Source of the DNA: Pullilachnospira_A gallistercoris
Lineage (GTDB): Bacteria > Bacillota > Clostridia > Lachnospirales > Lachnospiraceae
Length of the DNA stretch: 11,144 bases
Direction of reading: 5' to 3'
Assembly: GCA_018712125.1 (NCBI GenBank)
Contig: DVHM01000115.1
Coordinates: 1 to 11,144 of the forward strand
The translations under genes were made by a program, and so were the position numbers. Below the pieces are notes generated by a model, which saw nothing but the letters and a program-made list of their open reading frames with translations, did not search any database and was not told the DNA's origin. This document shows, piece after piece, positions 7,187-11,144 of this stretch; position 1 is the stretch's first letter; every line of letters begins with the position of its first letter.

Positions 7187-7251
7187 TTGTGATTATCATT
7201 AAAATATTGTCCGTTTTCGAAATAGTCACAATATTTTGATGATAAAGACAA
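7187..7251. promoter_or_regulatory. Long interrupted dyad, candidate operator between divergent genes
   Basis: The core arms TTATCATTAAAATATTGT (7193-7210) and ACAATATTTTGATGATAA (7228-7245) are inverted copies with one mismatch in 18. Extending to 7187 and 7251 gives 21 matches in 24. The 17-base spacer has TTTCGAAA (7215-7222) almost at the centre of symmetry. The dyad fits between the two inferred divergent promoters, reaching within 7 bases of one -35 box and 8 of the other, so it is not expected to be transcribed. A dimer or tetramer of the neighbouring AraC-family protein is the obvious ligand. A further TTGTGAC at 7262-7268 and its inverse GTCACAA at 7225-7231 suggest an additional half-site. 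Confidence 0.7.
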
Positions 7252-7259
7252 GATACTGT

Positions 7260-7288
7260 TTTTGTGACCGCAATTTTTTTACTATAAT
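7260..7288 (+). promoter_or_regulatory. Candidate promoter of the dehydrogenase-hydrolase-reductase operon
   Basis: A perfect TATAAT (7283-7288) is preceded by poor -35 candidates: TTTTGT at 17 bases (7260-7265) or TTGTGA at 15 bases (7262-7267). A consensus -10 with a weak -35 next to an operator is typical of activator-dependent promoters. Transcription would start near 7295, giving a purine-rich leader of about 66 bases. Confidence 0.6.
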
Positions 7289-7360
7289 CAGGAATCAGAA
7301 GATCTTGAAAAGACAAGAAAAGAAAAACGACGACAAAAAATGGAAAAGGGGGAAACGAAC

Positions 7361-8593
7361 ATGCCGGAAATCAAAAAAGTGGTATCAACGCTGATGTATC
7401 CCGCGGACCGGTTGAAAGAGGTGCGTGAGATTTTTGATGGCAGTGATTTTGTGCAGGTCAGCATCAGCGACAGCGAAACGCTGGAAAAGGAGCTGAAGGA
7501 CGCTGATGTGGCGCTTCTGCCGCTGGATGTGGATGAGCGGTTTCTGGGGGACAATCAATTGAAATGGATTCACTGCGATCACGCGGGGCTGAACAATTCG
7601 GCGAAGCCGGAGATCTTTGAGCGGGGTATCATTCTGACCGGCGCGGCGGGGAGAAGCGCCCCTGTGCTGGCGGAGCACTGCATCTACTTTATGTTCCTCT
7701 CCTGCTACCATACCCGGGAACTGATGCGGGCGCAGGACAACTGCCAGTGGGGCGTAAAAGGACAGGATGACTGGAGGGGACTCTACGGCAGGACGGCGGG
7801 CATCATCGGCATGGGAAATAACGGCAGGATGCTGGCGGACAGACTTCACGCCTTTGGTATGAAGATCATTTCCTATGACCGCTACGAGACGAAAGGATAT
7901 GACTACATCGAGCGGAAACTCTGCGGCGGCAACGGAGATTCCATTGACCCGCTGCTGGAGGAATCGGATTTTATTATCCTATGCGCGGCGCTGAACGACG
8001 ACACCTACCATATGTTGAATGCCGCCGCCTTCGCGAAGATGAAGGACGGCGTGACGGTGGTCAACATGAGCCGCGGCCCGCTGATCGACACGCCGGCGTT
8101 GATCGACGCCTTAAACAGCGGGAAGGTGGGATGCGCCGGACTGGACGTCTTTGAGGAGGAGCCGCTGCTTGCCGACAATCCCCTTTGGCATATGGAAAAC
8201 GTCTATATCACGCCCCATGTGACGCCACAGGTACCGGACCGCACCGGCAGAAGCATTGAAATTCTGCGGGAGAATGTCAGGAGATACCGGGCGGGAGAGC
8301 CCATGCTCAATCAGATGCGGCAGACGGACGTCTACCAGGCAAACGGGGCGCAGGAAGTAACCGGGCCCTTCGGCATCGACAGCAAGGTAAAGGACATAAT
8401 GACGGACGACGCCACCACGCGGACGCTTCTGGACATTCTGGAGGAGTGCAGGGGAATGCGGCAGCAGAAGGGCGTGCTGTACATGATCTCCAAATATAAA
8501 GTGCGCCAGCTCTTCCAGTTGATGAAGATACCGACGACGGAGGAGAAGCTCGCGGAGTATGACCGGAGGCTGAAGGACAGCTATCAGAAATAG
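7361..8593 (+). CDS. D-isomer-specific 2-hydroxyacid dehydrogenase with a C-terminal extension
   Basis: The 410-residue cytoplasmic enzyme should interconvert a 2-oxoacid and a D-2-hydroxyacid using NAD(P)H. The nucleotide-binding motif is GIIGMGNNG (Gly150, Gly152, Gly155). The catalytic residues of the family are visible as Arg238 in NMSRGPLID, Glu267 in DVFEEEPL and His286 in YITPHVT. Asp173 in ISYDRYE at the end of strand two favours NAD over NADP. The canonical fold ends near residue 319 (family length about 310-340). About 90 further charged residues follow, which I do not recognise. The start is the ATG at 7361 because AAGGGGG (7346-7352) lies 8 bases upstream; the in-frame ATG at 7340 precedes that site. 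It is the first gene of the operon, 14 bases before the next. Substrates such as hydroxypyruvate or glyoxylate are guesses. Confidence 0.9.
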   Translation: MPEIKKVVSTLMYPADRLKEVREIFDGSDFVQVSISDSETLEKELKDADVALLPLDVDERFLGDNQLKWIHCDHAGLNNSAKPEIFERGIILTGAAGRSAPVLAEHCIYFMFLSCYHTRELMRAQDNCQWGVKGQDDWRGLYGRTAGIIGMGNNGRMLADRLHAFGMKIISYDRYETKGYDYIERKLCGGNGDSIDPLLEESDFIILCAALNDDTYHMLNAAAFAKMKDGVTVVNMSRGPLIDTPALIDALNSGKVGCAGLDVFEEEPLLADNPLWHMENVYITPHVTPQVPDRTGRSIEILRENVRRYRAGEPMLNQMRQTDVYQANGAQEVTGPFGIDSKVKDIMTDDATTRTLLDILEECRGMRQQKGVLYMISKYKVRQLFQLMKIPTTEEKLAEYDRRLKDSYQK

Positions 8594-8607
8594 AAAGGAC
8601 AGGACAT

Positions 8608-10605
8608 ATGGCAAATTGGTGGGATCATTATCCCTGGCGGAATATCCAGACCAATCTCCGGGAACGGGATATGGAGGATATGGACGCGAAGGCGTATGTG
8701 GCCCGGCTGAAGGAGCTGGGGGCTACGGTAACCCTTCTGAACGCCGCGGGGATTGTGGCAAATTACGACACAAAGCTGGATTTTCAGCCGAAGAATCCCT
8801 ATCTGCGGGGAAATACTCTGGAGGAGATGGTGGAGGAATGCCATAGGGCGGGCATTCGGGTGTTCTGCCGGACGGATTTCTCCAGAATCCGCAGGGATAT
8901 CTACGAGAAACACCCGGACTGGGCTTTTCGCACGGCGGAGGGGAAGATCGTGGACTGGGAGGGGTACGTCTCCACCTGTCTCAACGGGGATTATCAGAGA
9001 ATATACATGCACGAAGTGCTGAGGGAGGTGCTGACGAAGATTCCCTTCGACGGTATTTTCTTCAACATGGGAGGCTTCATGGTCACGGACTATGACGTGA
9101 AATACTACGGCGCCTGCCACTGCGAGAACTGCCGGAGAATGTACCGGGAGCGGTTCGGGGAGGAGATGCCGGAACAGATGAAACCGGGAGACCCGTCCAT
9201 GCTCCGGTATATGGCGTTCAAGGATCAGTGCGAGAGAGAGCACCGGGAGCGGGTGGTAAAGACCATACGGGAAATCAATCCCCAGATCGCGATCCACGGG
9301 GTGGACTACATCCGAAGCGAGTCCGGTTCGGACGCCGTAAGGCCGCCCTGGCCTTATAGCGCGTCCTCCAATGCCCGCAGAGGCAGCGGACCGGCGAGAA
9401 TGCGGCTGGCCGACAACAACGCGGTGGATTTCATGGGATTCCGCTACCGGCACACCAGCGTGTCGCCGGAGCTGATGGAACTGCGCCAGTGGCAGAACCT
9501 GGCCAATTCCGGAAATGTCAGCGTCTTTATTATGGGGGACATCAGCACCCATCCCGACCGGACCTGGTACGCCCCCACAAAGAAGGTGTTTGATTTCCAC
9601 AGGGAACATGAGGAGCTTTACACACGGATGGTCTCCGACGCGAAGGTGGCTTTGGCAGTATCCCATGGCGTGGAGACGAACAAGGAGACCCAGGGATGGG
9701 TCAGAGCGCTGACCCAGAGCCATATTCCCTTCGACGAGATCTATACCGACGAGATGGATCATCCGGACCGTCTGGAGGGAAAGAAGGTGCTGATTCTCGG
9801 GGATGTGGCGGTTCTATCCGACGGGGAGGCCGAGATTATCGACCGGTTCGCCGAGAAGGGCGGAACCGTGCTGGTTACCGGGAAAGCCGGAATGATGCGG
9901 GAGGACTATACGCCGAGGAGAGGATTCGCCCTCCGGTGTCTCGGTGTTACGGTGGCCGGAAAACCGCAAAGCCTGAAGTCCTCCCTCTTTGAAATCGGGA
10001 AAGACGAGGAGGAGATCTTCCCCCGCAGCGCATTGGCCCACTACATCGCGCCGGGAGACACGCTGATGACTGTCCGCCCGAAGGAGGGGGCCAAGGGGTG
10101 GCTTTCCATGATCGGAGAGCATCCCTACGGACCGCCGGAGATCTGTTACATCGACGACAGCGACAGGACGGACGCGCCGGGGGTCATAGAGATGGCTTAC
10201 GGAAAGGGGAAAAGCGTTTACATTCCCTTTGCTGTCGGCAATTTCTATGCGAAGGAAGGGCATAAAAATTCCCTGTCCCTGATGCAGGACGTACTCTTTG
10301 GCATCTGCGGGATAGAGGAGATAGCCCCGGATCTCTCGCCCATGGTGGAACTGGTTCTCTGCAGGACAGAGAAGGAGAAGATCATACAGCTCATCAACGA
10401 GAGCGGCTGCATGGAGAAGCATTATATGGCGCCTCTTCCGGTCTATGATCTGTCGGTGAGAATCCCGGATCGGCTGGCGGACGGCAGCAGAATCACAAAC
10501 TGCCATACGCTGCGGGGCGGGAAAGTTTCCCTGGAACGGGATGGGGACGATCTGGTGCTCCATCTGAATCAACTGTGTGATTATGAGGCCATTGTGGTTT
10601 CGTAA
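8608..10605 (+). CDS. Putative glycoside hydrolase, GHL6-like TIM barrel with trimerisation-like domain
   Basis: The 665-residue protein has no signal peptide, so it should act on a substrate inside the cell. Residues about 1-335 look like a TIM barrel of the hypothetical glycosyl hydrolase 6 (GHL6) type: VTLLNAAGI (41-49), GIRVFCRTDFSRI (82-94), PFDGIFFNMGGF (146-157), a cysteine motif CHCENC (170-175) and IAIHGVDY (227-234). Residues about 341-570 resemble the flavodoxin-like trimerisation domain of GH42-type enzymes, with KKVLILGDVAVLSDGEAEII and GGTVLVTGKAG. The last 90 residues look like a small beta domain. At the end of the central strand, where many barrel hydrolases have an acid, Asn153 is found, so the catalytic residues are not certain. 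AAGGAC precedes the ATG at 8608, 14 bases after the dehydrogenase. The substrate is unknown, and the family name is pattern recognition, not a search. Confidence 0.75.
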   Translation: MANWWDHYPWRNIQTNLRERDMEDMDAKAYVARLKELGATVTLLNAAGIVANYDTKLDFQPKNPYLRGNTLEEMVEECHRAGIRVFCRTDFSRIRRDIYEKHPDWAFRTAEGKIVDWEGYVSTCLNGDYQRIYMHEVLREVLTKIPFDGIFFNMGGFMVTDYDVKYYGACHCENCRRMYRERFGEEMPEQMKPGDPSMLRYMAFKDQCEREHRERVVKTIREINPQIAIHGVDYIRSESGSDAVRPPWPYSASSNARRGSGPARMRLADNNAVDFMGFRYRHTSVSPELMELRQWQNLANSGNVSVFIMGDISTHPDRTWYAPTKKVFDFHREHEELYTRMVSDAKVALAVSHGVETNKETQGWVRALTQSHIPFDEIYTDEMDHPDRLEGKKVLILGDVAVLSDGEAEIIDRFAEKGGTVLVTGKAGMMREDYTPRRGFALRCLGVTVAGKPQSLKSSLFEIGKDEEEIFPRSALAHYIAPGDTLMTVRPKEGAKGWLSMIGEHPYGPPEICYIDDSDRTDAPGVIEMAYGKGKSVYIPFAVGNFYAKEGHKNSLSLMQDVLFGICGIEEIAPDLSPMVELVLCRTEKEKIIQLINESGCMEKHYMAPLPVYDLSVRIPDRLADGSRITNCHTLRGGKVSLERDGDDLVLHLNQLCDYEAIVVS

Positions 10606-10611
10606 TATAAA

Positions 10612-10633
10612 TTGAAAAGAATTTGAAAAGAAT
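10612..10633 (+). repeat. Perfect 11-base tandem duplication before the garR-like gene
   Basis: TTGAAAAGAAT occurs twice in immediate succession (10612-10622 and 10623-10633), directly before the AAGGAGG ribosome binding site (10634-10640). It makes up half of the 44-base gap between the hydrolase and reductase genes. It could be a recent slippage duplication, or an unstructured A-rich translation enhancer. No hairpin or T-run that would separate the two genes is visible. Confidence 0.8.
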
Positions 10634-10649
10634 AAGGAGGAAAAAGATT

Positions 10650-11144
10650 ATGAAAATCGGATTTATCGGACTTGGTATCATGGGAAAGCCCATGTCAAAG
10701 AACCTGATCGCGGCCGGGCATGAACTTCTGGTATCGGATCTGAATCAGGACGCGGTGGCAGAGGTGGTATCTGCCGGAGCAACCGCTTCCGACAATAATA
10801 CCATCGCGTCGGAGTGCGAGATGGTCATTACCATGCTGCCGAACTCGCCTCAGGTAAAGGCGGTAGTGTGCGGGGAAAACGGTTTTCTGCCCTGCGCGAA
10901 GGAGGGGCTGATCTACATTGACATGAGTTCCATCGCTCCCCTGGCTTCCAAGGAGGTGGCGGCGGAGTGCGCGAAGAAGGGTGTGCGGATGCTGGAGGCC
11001 CCGGTGTCCGGCGGAGAGCCCAAGGCCATCGACGGAACCCTTTCCATCATGTGCGGCGGCGAGGAGGACCTGTTTGCCGAGTGTGAGCCGATTCTGAAGG
11101 TTATGGGAACGGACGTGGTGTACTGCGGCGGTTCCGGAGCGGGA
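10650..11144 (+). CDS. garR: Tartronate semialdehyde reductase-like beta-hydroxyacid dehydrogenase (3' end cut)
   Basis: The visible 165 residues are the NAD-binding half of a 3-hydroxyisobutyrate dehydrogenase-family enzyme. The start MKIGFIGLGIMGKPMSKNL, the phrases MLPNSPQVK and IDMSSIAPLASKE, and especially the substrate loop APVSGGEPKAIDGTLSIMCGG closely match 2-hydroxy-3-oxopropionate reductase (GarR/GlxR), which reduces tartronate semialdehyde to glycerate. The catalytic lysine lies beyond the window end, and the frame is open to the last base. AAGGAGG (10634-10640) lies 9 bases before the ATG. It follows the hydrolase gene with no terminator, so it is probably the third operon gene. 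Relatives act on sulfolactaldehyde, succinic semialdehyde or hydroxyisobutyrate, so the exact substrate stays open although the loop sequence favours tartronate semialdehyde. Confidence 0.9.
   Translation, partial: MKIGFIGLGIMGKPMSKNLIAAGHELLVSDLNQDAVAEVVSAGATASDNNTIASECEMVITMLPNSPQVKAVVCGENGFLPCAKEGLIYIDMSSIAPLASKEVAAECAKKGVRMLEAPVSGGEPKAIDGTLSIMCGGEEDLFAECEPILKVMGTDVVYCGGSGAG

Noticed and set aside
6131..7192. Open frame of 353 codons on the + strand
   Set aside because: It lies wholly opposite the AraC-family gene, whose motifs are unmistakable on the minus strand. It has no recognisable motif and no ribosome binding site.
7340..7360. Dehydrogenase start at ATG 7340
   Set aside because: The ribosome binding site AAGGGGG lies downstream of this ATG and at the correct distance for ATG 7361.
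8584..9762. Open frame of 392 codons on the - strand
   Set aside because: It is antisense to the GHL6-like gene, rich in His and Arg as expected of an antisense shadow in GC-rich DNA, and shows no family motif.

Overview
The window looks like chromosomal DNA of a moderately GC-rich Lachnospiraceae-type clostridium. The evidence is strong AGGAGG-type ribosome binding sites, GC-rich genes separated by AT-rich promoter regions, a DUF5721-like protein (as far as I know a Lachnospiraceae-associated family), a DegV protein and an M18 aminopeptidase of clostridial type. I see no rRNA, tRNA, insertion sequence, CRISPR array or phage gene.

Left part (1-5898), all on the + strand, is mostly housekeeping. 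It runs: a DUF5721-like gene (30-536); a cold-shock protein gene with its own promoter and AT-rich leader (625-828); a structured intergenic stretch (829-1037) with two hairpins, the second a good intrinsic terminator overlapped by a possible 24-codon leader ORF; an M18 aminopeptidase (1038-2465) coupled by an ATGA overlap to a transglutaminase-like lipoprotein (2462-3610); a DegV fatty-acid-binding protein with a good extended -10 promoter (3719-4555); and folC (4603-5898).

Right part (5909-11144) is an accessory catabolic locus. An AraC-family regulator (5909-7117, - strand) is transcribed away from an apparent operon of three + strand genes. These are a D-2-hydroxyacid dehydrogenase with an unusual C-terminal extension of about 90 residues (7361-8593), a three-domain putative glycoside hydrolase resembling the GHL6 hypothetical glycosyl hydrolases (8608-10605), and a garR-like tartronate semialdehyde reductase cut by the window end (10650-11144). 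The divergent promoter region carries a long, nearly perfect interrupted dyad (24-base arms, 21 of 24 matching) exactly between the two inferred promoters. It is a strong candidate operator for the AraC protein.

The most interesting hypothesis is that the right-hand locus is an inducible pathway for an oxidised sugar or an unusual glycoside. The hydrolase would release or cleave the substrate, and two NAD(P)-dependent dehydrogenases of different folds (2-hydroxyacid and 3-hydroxyacid types) would reduce or oxidise the resulting short-chain hydroxy or oxo acids. The substrate cannot be told from the sequence.
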